Notes: generated by a model from the letters alone, not told the origin. Positions 47,067 through 57,016 are shown, numbered from the stretch's first letter. The stretch: DNA of 64,000 bases from Rhodothalassiaceae bacterium (GCA_026004935.1 BPKC01000001.1:558001-622000); one strand, 5' to 3'. Program-made: numbers and translations.

Positions 47067-48578
47067 ATGAAACCCACCGCCCGACCGGATCCGGAATGGG
47101 ACGCCGCGCTCGGCGACCTCGGCGCCGCGCCGGGCGGCCGGCGCTGGTGGCGGGATCTCGTCCTGTGCGTGATCGGGCTGGCGGCGCTCGCAACCGTCCT
47201 GCCGCATTTCGCCCCCGCGCCCTGGCGCGGGGTCGCATCCGCCCCACCGGCCGAAGATGCCGCGGAATTCATCGCGCGGGCGGCCGCCGACGAGCTCGCG
47301 CAGCCCGGGGTACCGGACGCCGCCGCGCCCGGGCCGTCCGCCCGCGGCGATGCGGCCGCGCCCGGCGATGCGGCCGTTGCCGGACCACCCTCCGCCGCCC
47401 CCGCGCCCCGTCCGGTCGGGCGCCTTGCGGTCCTGCGGCGCGGCGAGGCGCTCGTCGATCTGCTGCGGCGCGAGGGGCTGTCGGCGGCGGATGCCCTCGC
47501 GCTGGTGGGTGCGCTGAGGCCGCATGCGGATCCCCGGCGGCTGCCGGCGGGTGCGCGCTTCAAGCTCACCTTCCGCCCGCCGGGCGGGGGGACGGCGGAT
47601 GCGCCGGTGCTGGAGGCGCTCTCCTACCGCCTCGCCCCGGACCGGCTGCTCGCCGTCCGCCGCGCGGATGACGGTTTCGAGGCGGTGGTGCGCGCGGTGC
47701 CGGCCGCCACCGTGACCGGCTTCGCCGCGGGGCGGATCACCGACAGCCTCTATGTGGATGCCGAGCGGGCCGGCGTGCCGGTGCCGATCATCGCCGAGGC
47801 GATCCGCGCCTTGGGATTTGCCGTCGACTTCGAGCGCGAGATCTGGCCCGGCGACGGATTCGAGATCCTCTATACGACGATGATCGCCGAGGACGGGCTT
47901 GCCGAGCCCGGAGACGTGCTGTTCGTGGGGCTGACGCTCCGCGGCCGGCAGCTCGCCTACTACCGCTTCGCGGCCGAGGGGCGCGACGACTATTTCGACG
48001 CGCGCGGAGAGAGCATCCGCCGCACGCTCATGAAGACGCCGCTCGACGGCGCCCGGCTCACCTCGCGCTTCGGGCGCCGCCGCCATCCGATCCTGGGCTA
48101 CGTGACCGCGCACAAGGGCGTCGACTTCGGCGCGCCCTCCGGCACGCCCGTCTATGCTGCCGGCGACGGGGTCGTGGAGCGCGCCGGACGCTACGGCGGC
48201 TACGGCAACTACGTGCGCATCCGCCACAACGCGACCTACGCCACCGCCTACGGGCATCTGAAGGGGTTTGCGCGCGGCATCCGCCCCGGCGTGCGCGTGC
48301 ACCAGGGGCAGGTGATCGGCTACGTCGGCGCGACCGGCCGCGCGACGGGGCCGCATCTGCATTACGAGGTGCTCGTGAACGGCCGCCAGGTGAACCCGCT
48401 GACGCTGGAGCTGCCCTCCGGTCGGGTGCTCGCGGGTGCCGAGCGCGCCGCCTTCGCGCGCTGGCGTGCCGAGGTGGACGAGATGCGCGCCAAGCTCCGC
48501 CATGCCGAGGCGCTGCGGCTGGCGCAGGATGCGGGCGGGTCGGCCGTGTCGGCGCAGGCGGCCGAGCGCGGGGATTAG
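47067..48578 (+). CDS. M23 family peptidoglycan endopeptidase, membrane-anchored
   Basis: A 503-residue LytM-type murein hydrolase. One membrane anchor (LVLCVIGLAALATVLPHF, residues ~32-49) puts the rest in the periplasm. A linker rich in Ala/Pro leads to a LysM-like/OapA-like region (VLRRGEALVDLLRREGLSAA) and the M23 domain: SRFGRRRHPILGYVTAHKGVD holds the first zinc His and Asp, and GPHLHYEVLVNG the catalytic HxH. Both are intact, so it should be active rather than an EnvC-like activator. I preferred ATG 47067 (GCGAGGAC ahead) over ATG 47037. It is similar to MepM/YebA. Confidence 0.92.
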   Translation: MKPTARPDPEWDAALGDLGAAPGGRRWWRDLVLCVIGLAALATVLPHFAPAPWRGVASAPPAEDAAEFIARAAADELAQPGVPDAAAPGPSARGDAAAPGDAAVAGPPSAAPAPRPVGRLAVLRRGEALVDLLRREGLSAADALALVGALRPHADPRRLPAGARFKLTFRPPGGGTADAPVLEALSYRLAPDRLLAVRRADDGFEAVVRAVPAATVTGFAAGRITDSLYVDAERAGVPVPIIAEAIRALGFAVDFEREIWPGDGFEILYTTMIAEDGLAEPGDVLFVGLTLRGRQLAYYRFAAEGRDDYFDARGESIRRTLMKTPLDGARLTSRFGRRRHPILGYVTAHKGVDFGAPSGTPVYAAGDGVVERAGRYGGYGNYVRIRHNATYATAYGHLKGFARGIRPGVRVHQGQVIGYVGATGRATGPHLHYEVLVNGRQVNPLTLELPSGRVLAGAERAAFARWRAEVDEMRAKLRHAEALRLAQDAGGSAVSAQAAERGD

Positions 48579-48707
48579 CGCCGCGCCCGTCTCCGTCGCG
48601 GCATCCCGGCGCGCGCCGCGTTCTTGACGGCGGCGGGCGGTCCGGGCAAAGGCTTCTCGCGCGGGTCGCCGAAGGGCTCGGGCGGTGGAAGACGGGAGGA
48701 TCGGCGG

Positions 48708-49283
48708 ATGGCGAATTGCGCGCGCGGGCTGCTGGTCGAAATCGTGACGGCTGCGGGAGCGGTCGCGCTGCTTGCGGGCGGCCCCTCCGGCGCGGCCGCG
48801 CAGGCGCGCGACCGGGATCTCGCCGCCTGCACGAAGATCGCCGAGCCCGACCGGCGGCTGGCCTGCTACGACGCCGTGATGCGGGCGAAGGCGCGGTCGG
48901 GCGAGCTGCCGCCGGCGCCGGCGGCGGAGGCACCGGAAAGCGGGGCCCCGGCCGGGGATGCCTTCGGTCTGCCCCCCGCCGTGCCCCGGCCCGAGCCCGC
49001 TCCCGCCGCGGGCGCCGGCGCCCGCACCGCCGACGACTTCGGCCTGCCGCCGGCACCACCGCCGCGCGACGATGCGCGCGAATACGTGCTCAAGGACATG
49101 CACCGCGCGCCCACGGGCGAGGCGATTCTCGAGATGGCCGATGGCGTCGTCTGGCGGCAGACCGATGAGCGGTATCTTCCGCCGCTCAAGCCGGGCACCC
49201 GGGTGCGCGTCAAGCGCGGTCTCATGGGCAGCTTCATCCTGATTGCGGACCGCTGGAGCGTGCGGGCGCGGCGCATCCGCTAG
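48708..49283 (+). CDS. Exported protein of unknown function with CxxI...RLACYD motif
   Basis: A predicted periplasmic protein of 191 residues. The signal peptide is followed by ACTKIAEPDRRLACYDAVMR, a short cysteine-pair helix motif found in several families of small exported proteins (for instance VasI-like type VI proteins and others), so it is not diagnostic. A Pro/Ala-rich linker (about 65-125) connects to a C-terminal beta-rich domain, GVVWRQTDERYLPPLKPGTR and VRVKRGLMGSFILIAD. It lies 129 bases after the M23 peptidase gene on the same strand. No function can be assigned. Confidence 0.7.
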   Translation: MANCARGLLVEIVTAAGAVALLAGGPSGAAAQARDRDLAACTKIAEPDRRLACYDAVMRAKARSGELPPAPAAEAPESGAPAGDAFGLPPAVPRPEPAPAAGAGARTADDFGLPPAPPPRDDAREYVLKDMHRAPTGEAILEMADGVVWRQTDERYLPPLKPGTRVRVKRGLMGSFILIADRWSVRARRIR

Positions 49284-49319
49284 GCGGTCCGGCCGCCATC
49301 CCGGAGCGGGCGGCACGGC

Positions 49320-50291
49320 TCAGCCGGCCCTGCGGGCATCGATGATCCAGGCGACCAGGTCCTCCCCGGGTCCGGCGCGCAGAGCATCCGTCTTCACTTC
49401 CGTCGCCCCGAAGCGGGCGAGATCCGCCGCCCAGGAGGCAAGGTCCTCGCGCGCCACCGCGGCGGCGAGGAGATCGCCGAGGCGGCGGGCATGGGCATCG
49501 AGCTCGGCTTCCAGCTCGTCGATCTTTTCGATCAGGGTGCGAAGCGGAAAATGGCCCGCGACGCTTACGGTGTGCAGACACAGGCTGACGCAGTGCCGGA
49601 CCATCCCGGGGTTGGCCGGGGCGCCGAGGGACTTGAGCAGCCGGTCGGCTTCGCGCTTGAGACCGGCGATGAGCAGACCGGCGGCAGCCGTGTCGGTCCC
49701 GGCCTTGAGACGTGCGAGCACCTCGCGGGTGCGGGCTGGCAGCGGGGCGGCGCGCAACGCCTCGGCCTCGGCCTTCTCCCGCGCCGCCGCCCGGGCCAGC
49801 ACACCTTCGGCGGCATGCATCACGAAGTGAAGCCGCGCGCCGGGGCGCGCGACGCGCACGGCTTCCGCCACCGCGGCCGGCCGCGGCGCATACTCGATCC
49901 CGAACTGCGAAACCACCCAGTCGAAGCTGCCGTCGCGGAAGGGCAGCGCGGCGGCATCGGTACGCGGATGGAACCGGATCTGGCGCGCCACCGGCTTTTC
50001 CAGGCGGAGATGGCGCAGGGGATCGATGGCGGCACGATCGATGGCGTCGATCCGCACGGGACGCCGGTGCCGCAGAGCCGTCCGCGCCGCCAGCACGGCG
50101 ATCGCCCCGTTGCCGGCGCACAGGTCAAGCAGCCTGTCTCCCTTCCTGAGCGCGCGCGCGAAGATCCCTTCCCAATGCGCGCCGATCGGCCCCGCATAGG
50201 CGGAATCCAGCGGTCCGCAGGAGGCGAGCCGCGGCGCACGCCAGTAGCGCGTCCAGTGCGCCGTCTCGCGTTCGTCACGCCCGACCGCCAT
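49320..50291 (-). CDS. Class I SAM-dependent methyltransferase
   Basis: A 323-residue protein with a Rossmann-type SAM-binding domain. Motif I is LLDLCAGNGAIAVLAA near residue 50, the acidic motif II is IDAIDRAAIDPL, and motif III-like FDWVVSQFGIEYAP near 130 contains the post-II aspartate. The remaining ~150 C-terminal residues are helical and not recognised. The substrate is unknown. The shared upstream region with the TonB receptor gene is 301 bases, and the two genes are divergent, so a link between them is possible but not shown. Start ATG 50291 was chosen because homology-like sequence begins there. Confidence 0.8.
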   Translation of the reverse strand: MAVGRDERETAHWTRYWRAPRLASCGPLDSAYAGPIGAHWEGIFARALRKGDRLLDLCAGNGAIAVLAARTALRHRRPVRIDAIDRAAIDPLRHLRLEKPVARQIRFHPRTDAAALPFRDGSFDWVVSQFGIEYAPRPAAVAEAVRVARPGARLHFVMHAAEGVLARAAAREKAEAEALRAAPLPARTREVLARLKAGTDTAAAGLLIAGLKREADRLLKSLGAPANPGMVRHCVSLCLHTVSVAGHFPLRTLIEKIDELEAELDAHARRLGDLLAAAVAREDLASWAADLARFGATEVKTDALRAGPGEDLVAWIIDARRAG

Positions 50292-50390
50292 GGCGGCTCC
50301 CGCATGCTCGTGCACCGCAGGTCTGCCTAGCGCAGTGCGCGGGCCGGGGAAAGGCCGGCGGCGGTCGGGAAGAGAATGGAGCAAATTGTT

Positions 50391-50420
50391 GCGAAAATGT
50401 CACACTGTCGAAATTTTCGC
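50391..50420. promoter_or_regulatory. Inverted repeat in the spacer upstream of the TonB receptor
   Basis: GCGAAAAT (50391-50398) and ATTTTCGC (50413-50420) form a perfect eight-base dyad with a 14-base gap, standing out in the 301-base G+C-rich spacer between divergent methyltransferase and receptor genes. It could be an operator. The rest of the spacer contains no gene; AACGCGGAGGATCAAGGAAC before 50593 supplies the receptor ribosome site (GGAGGA). Confidence 0.4.
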
Positions 50421-50592
50421 TGCCCCCAGGGGCCCGAAGGGGGTGCCGGCGATTGTCTGCCCTGATCTCTTTGCCTAGAGTGCCGGGCAGCCTTCCTGAC
50501 GCGAAGGCCGGTCATCTGCGGGGGAGAGCGACCCGCATGGCGGTTTGGGTGGATAGAAGACCAACAGCGTTCAACGCGGAGGATCAAGGAAC

Positions 50593-53500
50593 ATGACGGA
50601 AAAGAAGGGCATCTCGCGCAAGGCGGCGCTGCTGTCGAGCGCAGCGACGCTGACCGCCGGCCTCATTCTGGGTGCCGCGCCGCTGGCCCTGGCCCAGCAG
50701 CAGGGCGAGGCCCCGGACCAGGCCGAAGAGATCGAGCAGATCGTGGTCACCGGTTCGCGCATCGCGCGTCCCGAGCTGACCTCGCCGAGCCCGCTGACGG
50801 TCGTGGGCGCCGAGGACTTCAAGGTCACCGGCACCATCAACACCGAGGCGCTGCTGAACCAGCTGCCGCAGGTGATCCCGGGCGTCACCCAGTTCTCGAA
50901 CAACCCGGGCGGCGGCATCGCGACCGTCAACCTGCGCGGATCTGGGCTGCTGCGCGCACCCTGGTGCTTGTGAACGGTCGGCGCCTGGTGCCGTCCACGA
51001 CGGGTGGCAGCGTCGACCTCAACAACATTCCGGCGCCGCTCATCAAGCGGGTTGAGACGATCACCGGCGGCGCTTCGGCGGTCTATGGCTCGGACGCGAT
51101 CTCGGGTGTCGTCAACTTCATTCTGAAGGACGACTTCGAGGGCGCCGAGATCAACGCGATGTATCGCGTCACCAGCCGCGGCGACTCCGCCATCAAGACT
51201 GCCTCGCTGACGGTGGGCGGCAACTTCGCGGACGGCCGCGGCAACGTCTACGGCCACATCGAGTATCTCGACCGCGAGGAGACCTTCGCCGCCCAGCGCA
51301 AGTTCACCGAGGTGGACTTCCGGGACGGCACCTGCGGCACGGTCGACAAGTTCAAGCTCGGCGAGGATGACGGCGACATCCCGTGCTTCACGGCGGGCGG
51401 CAGCTCCGGCATCCCGGAGGCGCTGATCATCGACACGAATCTGGCCGGCTACGGACTTCGGCAGCGCGCGGATGACCTTCCTGCCGGACGGCACGCCGGT
51501 GCCCTTCGGGACCAACGGCATCGGCCTCTACAACTTCGCGCCGCCGAACTACCTGCAGGTGCCGCAGGAGCGGTTCCTGATCTACACCGGCGGGCACTAT
51601 GACCTGTTCGACAATGTCCAGCTGTTCTTCGCCGGCACCTTCTCCCACAACCGGGTGCCGCAGCAGCTGGCGCCGACGCCGTTCTTCTCGATCACCAACG
51701 AGCCGGTGGACGTGAACGTCGACAACCCGTTCCTGAAGCCGGAGCTGCAGCAGATCTTCCAGCAGCTGGATGCGCTTCAGGCGCAGGATCCCTTCAACCT
51801 GCCTGAGGACGGCGTCGTGCGGCTGTTCGACATCCGCCGGCGCCTGCTCGAGGTGGGGCCGCGCTTCAATGACGACGACGTCAACAACGCCTTCCAGCTC
51901 GAGTTCGGCGCGCGCGGCGAGATCGACGCGCACACCCGCTGGGAGACCTACTACCAGGTGGGCAAGGTCGACGAATCCGGAGATCTTCCGCAACGACGCC
52001 TCGATCGACCGGCTGAAGCGCCAGCTGCTGGCGAAGCGGGCGAATGACGGCTCGATCCAGTGCGCCGAGAACGTCGACGCCGACGGCAATGTCGTCTCCA
52101 ACCCGACGGACTGCGTGCCGATCAACCTCTTCGGGCGCGGCAACATCTCGAAGGCGGCCGCCGACTTCCTGCGGCTGACGGGCGTCACGAAGACGACCAT
52201 CAAGCAGGAAGTGTGGCTCGGCAAACGGTCAACGGTGACCTGGGGCAGTTCTTCTCGCTGCCGGCGTGGTGACGTCGGCTACGCAGTGGGTCTCGAGTAT
52301 CGGCGTGTGACCGGCGCCTTCCAGGCGGACGATCCCTTCGAGCGTGGAACGGTGATCGGCTTCAACGATGCCGCCTCGCTCGCGGGCAAGTTCGACGTGT
52401 TCGAGGTCTTTGCCGAGGTGAACTATGCCTTTGATCACGGATATGCCCTTCGCCGGAGTACCTCGGCATCGACGGCGCGTTCCGCATCTCCGACTATTCG
52501 CTGGAGGGTACCGGCACGGTCACGACCTGGGCGCTGCAGGGCGAGTGGGTGCCGATCAGCGGTGTGCGCTTCCGCGGCGGCTTCCAGCGCGCCGATCCGT
52601 GCGCCGAGCATCGTTGAGCTGTTCCTCGGCCAGGGCAACAACTTCCCCGGTGCGAGCGACCCCTGCGCGGGCGCCAACCCGGTCGGCAATGCCCAGCTCA
52701 CCGCGCTGTGCGTCGCCACCGGCGTGCCGCAGGGCCAGATCGGCTCGGTGCCCGAGCCGGCCTCCGGCCAGGTGCAGGAGATCATCGGCGGCAATCCGGA
52801 TCTCGATGCCGAGAAGGCCGACACCTACACCGTCGGCCTGCAGCTGACGCCGGACTTCCTGCCCGGGTTTGCGATGTCGGTGGACTACTACAACATCAAC
52901 ATCGCGGACGCGATCGGCCAGTTCGGCGGCGGTGCCGCGAACATCATCAACAGCTGCTACTTCGTGGCGCGTGACGCGAACAGCGCCTTCTGCCAGGCGA
53001 TCCAGCGCACGGCAGACGGGCGCGATTCAGGCCGTGTTCGCCACAAACGCCAACATCGCGGTGATCGAGACCTCAGGTGTCGGACCTCGAGATCAACTAC
53101 GAGTTCGACGTCGCCGACGCCCTCGGTTCGGTCATCGGCAGCGATGACCTCGGCAACCTCAAGCTCCGGTTCCTCGGCACCTTCGTGGGCGAGAACCGGT
53201 TCAAGGCGGACCCGATCTCGCCGTTCCAGAACTGCGTCGGCTTCTTCGGCGACATCTGCGGCGAGCCGGATCCCGAGTTCCGCTGGGTGACCGACGCGCG
53301 CTGGAGCTGGCACGGCTGGACCGCCAATGTGCGCGTGCGCTGGCTCGACAAGGTCCGCAACGACCTCGGCGTCACCTTCGAGGGCTCCAACCGGACCTTC
53401 GACAAGGATCTGGAGAACCAGATCGCGAGCGCCGTGCTCAAGGCCCAGACCTATGTCGACATGTCGGTGTCCTACCAGATCACCGAGAACGTGAACTTCA

Positions 53501-53631
53501 CCTTCGGTGTCGACAACGTGTTCGACAATCATCCGCCGCTTACCGCGCAGGATGAGCAGTCGAACACCTATCCGGGCACCTACACGGTTCTCGGTACGAC
53601 CTTCTGGGGTGCGCTGCGGCTGAACTTCTAG
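50593..53631 (+). pseudogene. TonB-dependent receptor gene with about twelve single-base insertions
   Basis: A complete outer-membrane receptor of about 1008 residues can be reconstructed, but only by skipping roughly twelve extra bases: A50940, T50948, one G at 50953-50954, G51979, two A at 52223-52224, T52267, T52424, G52455, G52594, one base at 53018-53021, and G53076. The total returns to the starting frame. Reconstructed features: a signal peptide (residues 1-35), TonB box region QIVVTGSRIARPEL, plug motifs LRG-LGAARTLVLVNGRR and ITGGASAVYGSDAI, SGVVNFILKDDFEGAEI, NPDLDAEKADTYTVGLQ, and a C-terminal barrel end GALRLNF. As deposited no full product is made. The cause may be sequencing or assembly error. 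The downstream terminator is intact. Confidence 0.85.
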
Positions 53632-53662
53632 GCCACGGCGTCAGCTCCCAAGGGCTGATCGG

Positions 53663-53699
53663 GCGGCGGGTCCAGATGGGCCCGCCGCTCTTTCTTTCT
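53663..53699 (+). terminator. Intrinsic terminator after the TonB receptor
   Basis: GCGGCGGGTCC (53663-53673) pairs with GGGCCCGCCGC (53678-53688), 11 pairs including one T-G wobble, around loop AGAT, followed by TCTTTCTTTCT. It lies 32 bases after the stop codon. Confidence 0.8.
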
Positions 53700-53747
53700 G
53701 TGACGCCCGCGCATGTCCGGGATGAGGGGGGGCGGTACTGTGAAGCC

Positions 53748-55598
53748 TCAGCCGCTCCGCCGCACGTCGAAGGCCACCGTCATCCGCGGGGTGGGGGCCG
53801 AGAAGGGCGCCGTGCCGTGCCAGCAGAAGGAGGGAAAGAGCGCAAGCAGCCCTTCCTGCGGGCAGATCCATCTGACGGCTTCCCCCCCTTCCGGGACCGG
53901 CACGGGCGGCACGCCGAAATGGATCCAGCCCTGGCGGGCCGGATCGTCTTCGCGCACGACCTCCGGCAGGCGCACATAAAGCGCGGAGCTCAGCCAGCCG
54001 GCCGGATGGTAGTGCGTCACATGAAATCCCCGGTCGGCCAGCCGCACGGACCAGGATCCCGCAAAGCGCACCGCACGCGGCCGCAAGCGCAGGAAGGGAT
54101 GGCGGCCGTCGCCTTCCGGCAGATCGGCGATGTAGCGCTCCACCGTGCGCGCGATCGCCCATTTCAAGGCGCGGATCTCGGGCTCGGCGCGCAGCAGCAG
54201 ATTGCCCAGCGTCTGGGTGCCGCCTCTGAGCGTCTGTGCGAGAGGCTGGGCGCGGGTGATGTGCAGCCGCTCGAGACAGGGCGCCAGCGCCGCCTGGAAG
54301 GCGGCGAAGTTCTCGTATCCCGGCGGCGTTTCCAGCGGCAGGGGGCGCACGAAGTGGTCATAGTCGAGCAGCCATTGTGCGCGCGCGTCGCCACCCAGCC
54401 GCCAGAGGGCTTCGAGATGCCCCAGCACCGCATAATCTTCCGGCTGCGCGGCCACATGAGGCTCGAGCTCGGCCGCACCTTCGCGATACCTCCCAAGTCT
54501 CAGGTGACAGCGCGCCCGCGTGACCCACAGCGTGCTCGCGGGAACGGAGGGCTCGCCCGCAAGCTCCGGGCGCAGAACCGAGAGCGCCTCCTCGGCCGCG
54601 CCGGCTTCCTCCAGTATCCGTCCGCGCCAGAGCGCAAGCAGCGGCTGCGCGCCGCAGGCCGCCTCGGCGCGGCCGGCGACCGCCTCGGCCTCCTTTAGCC
54701 GCCCCGCAAGCACCAGCGCCCGCAGATAGGCGCTCCAAAGTCCGAGCGCCTGCGGCGCGCGTGCCACGAGTTCCTCGAACAGGGGAGCGATCTCCTCGCC
54801 GCGCCCGTAGGCCGCCAGAATGTCCGACAGTTCCTCGGCCGCATCTGCGCGATCGGGCCGGGCCGCAAGGATCTCGCGCAGCAGCGCCATCCCCTCTTCC
54901 GCCCGCCCGGCCTCCACGAGGGCACCCGCTTGCGCGATCCGCAGACGATCGCGGTCCGCAGCAAGCGCCTCGGCCGCCCGGTAGTGGGTCAGAGCCTCCA
55001 CGCCGGCCCCCATCTCGCGCAGGAGATTGGCGAGATTGTTGCGCACCCGCAGATCCTCGGGCGCGAGCTTCAGCGCCCGTTCGAGCGTGGTGCGGGCTTC
55101 ATCCAACCGCTCCAGGGCCTTCAGCGCGCGGGCCCTGGCGAGCAGCAGGCGAACGGGCGGGCGCGCCACCAGACGTTCCGCCCGCGCCAGAGCAGCCAGC
55201 GCTTCTTCCTCATCGCCTACCTCGATCAATGCGATGCCGAGATTGATCCAGGCATCCACGAAATCCGGCTTCAGCGCCACCGCCTGCCGATAGGCGGTGA
55301 CGGCCTCGACGCTGCGGCCCAGGTCGGAGAGCGCATTTCCCAGATTGTTCCACACGGCGGGCTGGTCACGCCGGACGGCGAGCGCGCGGTTGAACCAGCT
55401 CACGGCCGTCTCGTTGTCGCCCCGTCGGCGGGCGACCGCACCCTTGAGCTGGAGCGCATCCGCCTGCGCGGGATGGCGGCGCAGAACCGCGTCCAGCAGG
55501 CGCTCCGCCTCGTCCAGCCGGCCCTGCTGCAGCGAGACCAGGGCAGCCTGCAGCTGCCCTGCGAGCCAGACCCCGTCCTGCGCCGGTGGCTGCGCCAT
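53748..55598 (-). CDS. TPR protein with C-terminal 2-oxoglutarate/Fe(II) oxygenase domain
   Basis: A 616-residue two-part protein. Residues ~1-400 are tetratricopeptide repeats: AVWNNLGNALSDLGRSVEAV and DAWINLGIALIEVGDEEEAL are textbook units, with weaker ones after. The last ~190 residues are a putative 2OG-Fe(II) oxygenase of the TPR-linked kind (2OG-FeII_Oxy_5): HVTHYHPAGWLSSALYVRLPE holds the first ligand region and FPSFCWHGTAPFSAPTPRMTV the second histidine and the arginine that grips 2-oxoglutarate. Related proteins are encoded beside TonB receptors in other alphaproteobacteria. The target of hydroxylation is unknown. It is convergent with the receptor gene and divergent from another oxygenase gene. 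Confidence 0.87.
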   Translation of the reverse strand: MAQPPAQDGVWLAGQLQAALVSLQQGRLDEAERLLDAVLRRHPAQADALQLKGAVARRRGDNETAVSWFNRALAVRRDQPAVWNNLGNALSDLGRSVEAVTAYRQAVALKPDFVDAWINLGIALIEVGDEEEALAALARAERLVARPPVRLLLARARALKALERLDEARTTLERALKLAPEDLRVRNNLANLLREMGAGVEALTHYRAAEALAADRDRLRIAQAGALVEAGRAEEGMALLREILAARPDRADAAEELSDILAAYGRGEEIAPLFEELVARAPQALGLWSAYLRALVLAGRLKEAEAVAGRAEAACGAQPLLALWRGRILEEAGAAEEALSVLRPELAGEPSVPASTLWVTRARCHLRLGRYREGAAELEPHVAAQPEDYAVLGHLEALWRLGGDARAQWLLDYDHFVRPLPLETPPGYENFAAFQAALAPCLERLHITRAQPLAQTLRGGTQTLGNLLLRAEPEIRALKWAIARTVERYIADLPEGDGRHPFLRLRPRAVRFAGSWSVRLADRGFHVTHYHPAGWLSSALYVRLPEVVREDDPARQGWIHFGVPPVPVPEGGEAVRWICPQEGLLALFPSFCWHGTAPFSAPTPRMTVAFDVRRSG

Positions 55599-55720
55599 CG
55601 CATCTCTCCCGCGCCCGGGGCCGACGGACCCGAACGTCCCCGTCCCCTTTTGCGCTTTGGCACAGACCGGCCGAAATGTGTAGGCTTGCCGCAATGGACG
55701 ATCCGGGCCGGGAGGCAGGG

Positions 55721-57010
55721 ATGGCGAGCGCCGAGGAGCTCTATCGCGAGGCATACGCACTGGCGTGCCAGGGCCGCCAGGCCGAGGCCGACGCAAGGTT
55801 GAGGAAGGCGGCCGAGCAGGGCTTCGCGCCGGCACGCTACACGCTCGCCCTCAATCTGCTGCAGCGCGACGGCCGCAAGGCCGCCGGCGCGGCGCGGGCG
55901 CTGCTCGAGCAGGGCGGCCCCACCCCACTCATTCCCGCGGCACAGCTCCTCGCCATGATCGCGCTGCTCGGCCTCGACGGTCCGCCGGACGTCGGCCAAG
56001 CCCTCGCCATCATCGAGGCGGGTGCGGGTCGTGGCGCACCGTCCTTCCTGCGCCAGATCGGTGTCGCCATGCTGCTGGCGGATGACGCCGCCGGGGCCGC
56101 GGCCGAGGGCGAGGCCCTGCTTTTCGAGGCGGCGCGGCGCGGGGACATTCTGGCGAGCCTTGCGCTAACCCGCCTGCGCGTCGAGGGCGGCCGAGACCTC
56201 GGCGGCATTCCCCCGATTCCCGCCGCCACCCGCGCGCGGCTCGCCGAGGCCGGACATCCCGCCGCCGAGCTGCCGGTTCCGACCGTGCCCGCTTCACCCG
56301 CCGCCCCGCCGCCCGTGCCGCTTGCGGCCGGGACGGCGGCCAACCTGGAGGCGGCGTGCCGGCGGCTTCGCGGGCTTCTCGATGCCGTCCCCGCCACGCC
56401 CCTTGGCGAAGAGCGCCGGGGTGCCGACGGCTATGCCGTGCGGGTCCACCGGCGGGTGTGGCCGGCGCTGGCCTGCGACTATGTCGCGACCCTCGCGCTG
56501 CCGCATCTCCAACCCTCCACGGTCCTCGATCCGCGAAGCGGGCGGATGAGGATGCATCCGGTGCGCCGCTCCCACCATGCGACCCTCTACCCCTGGGACC
56601 AGGATCTCGTGACCTGGCTGCTCGAGCGGCGGCTTGCGGCGCTGGTCGGCGCGCCGGCGGATCATGGCGAGATGCTGTGCATCCTCCACTACCCGCCGGG
56701 CGGGGAGTACCGGCCCCATCTCGATGCGCTCACCGCCGAAGGCGGCACGAGCGGTGCGGAAATCGCCCGCAGCGGCCAGCGCACGCACACGGTGCTGGTA
56801 CGGCTGTCCGGCGCGTTCGCCGGCGGGGAGACGCATTTTCCGAAGGCGGGGCTCACCTTCTCGCTCGAGCCGGGCGATGCGCTGGTCTTCCCCAATGTGG
56901 ACGAGAAGGGCGAGCCCGATCCCCGTTCGCTGCATGCCGGCTTGCCGGTCCGCAACGGCGTCAAATGGATGGCCACCAAGTGGATCCGCGCGCGCCCCTA
57001 CGTCTGGTAG
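55721..57010 (+). CDS. Sel1-like repeat protein with C-terminal prolyl-4-hydroxylase domain
   Basis: A 429-residue protein. The first ~170 residues contain Sel1/TPR-like helical repeats (AEADARLRKAAEQGFAPARY, ALLFEAARRGDILASLALT). After a Pro/Ala linker (about 175-205) comes a P4Hc-type 2OG-Fe(II) dioxygenase: iron ligands H and D in GEYRPHLDAL, the distal H in SLHAGLPVRNG, and the 2OG-binding lysine in GVKWMATKWIR; HTVLVRLSGAFAGGETHFP is the usual middle strand. ATG 55721 behind GGAGGCAGGG was chosen over ATG 55694. It is divergent from the TPR-oxygenase gene, with 122 bases between them. Confidence 0.9.
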   Translation: MASAEELYREAYALACQGRQAEADARLRKAAEQGFAPARYTLALNLLQRDGRKAAGAARALLEQGGPTPLIPAAQLLAMIALLGLDGPPDVGQALAIIEAGAGRGAPSFLRQIGVAMLLADDAAGAAAEGEALLFEAARRGDILASLALTRLRVEGGRDLGGIPPIPAATRARLAEAGHPAAELPVPTVPASPAAPPPVPLAAGTAANLEAACRRLRGLLDAVPATPLGEERRGADGYAVRVHRRVWPALACDYVATLALPHLQPSTVLDPRSGRMRMHPVRRSHHATLYPWDQDLVTWLLERRLAALVGAPADHGEMLCILHYPPGGEYRPHLDALTAEGGTSGAEIARSGQRTHTVLVRLSGAFAGGETHFPKAGLTFSLEPGDALVFPNVDEKGEPDPRSLHAGLPVRNGVKWMATKWIRARPYVW

Positions 57011-57016
57011 CGCGCA

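Noticed and set aside
50930-53080. Programmed frameshifting or RNA editing in the TonB receptor
   Set aside because: About twelve separate insertions without common slippery sequences would all need correction. No bacterial mechanism does this, so a sequence error or plain disruption is far more likely.
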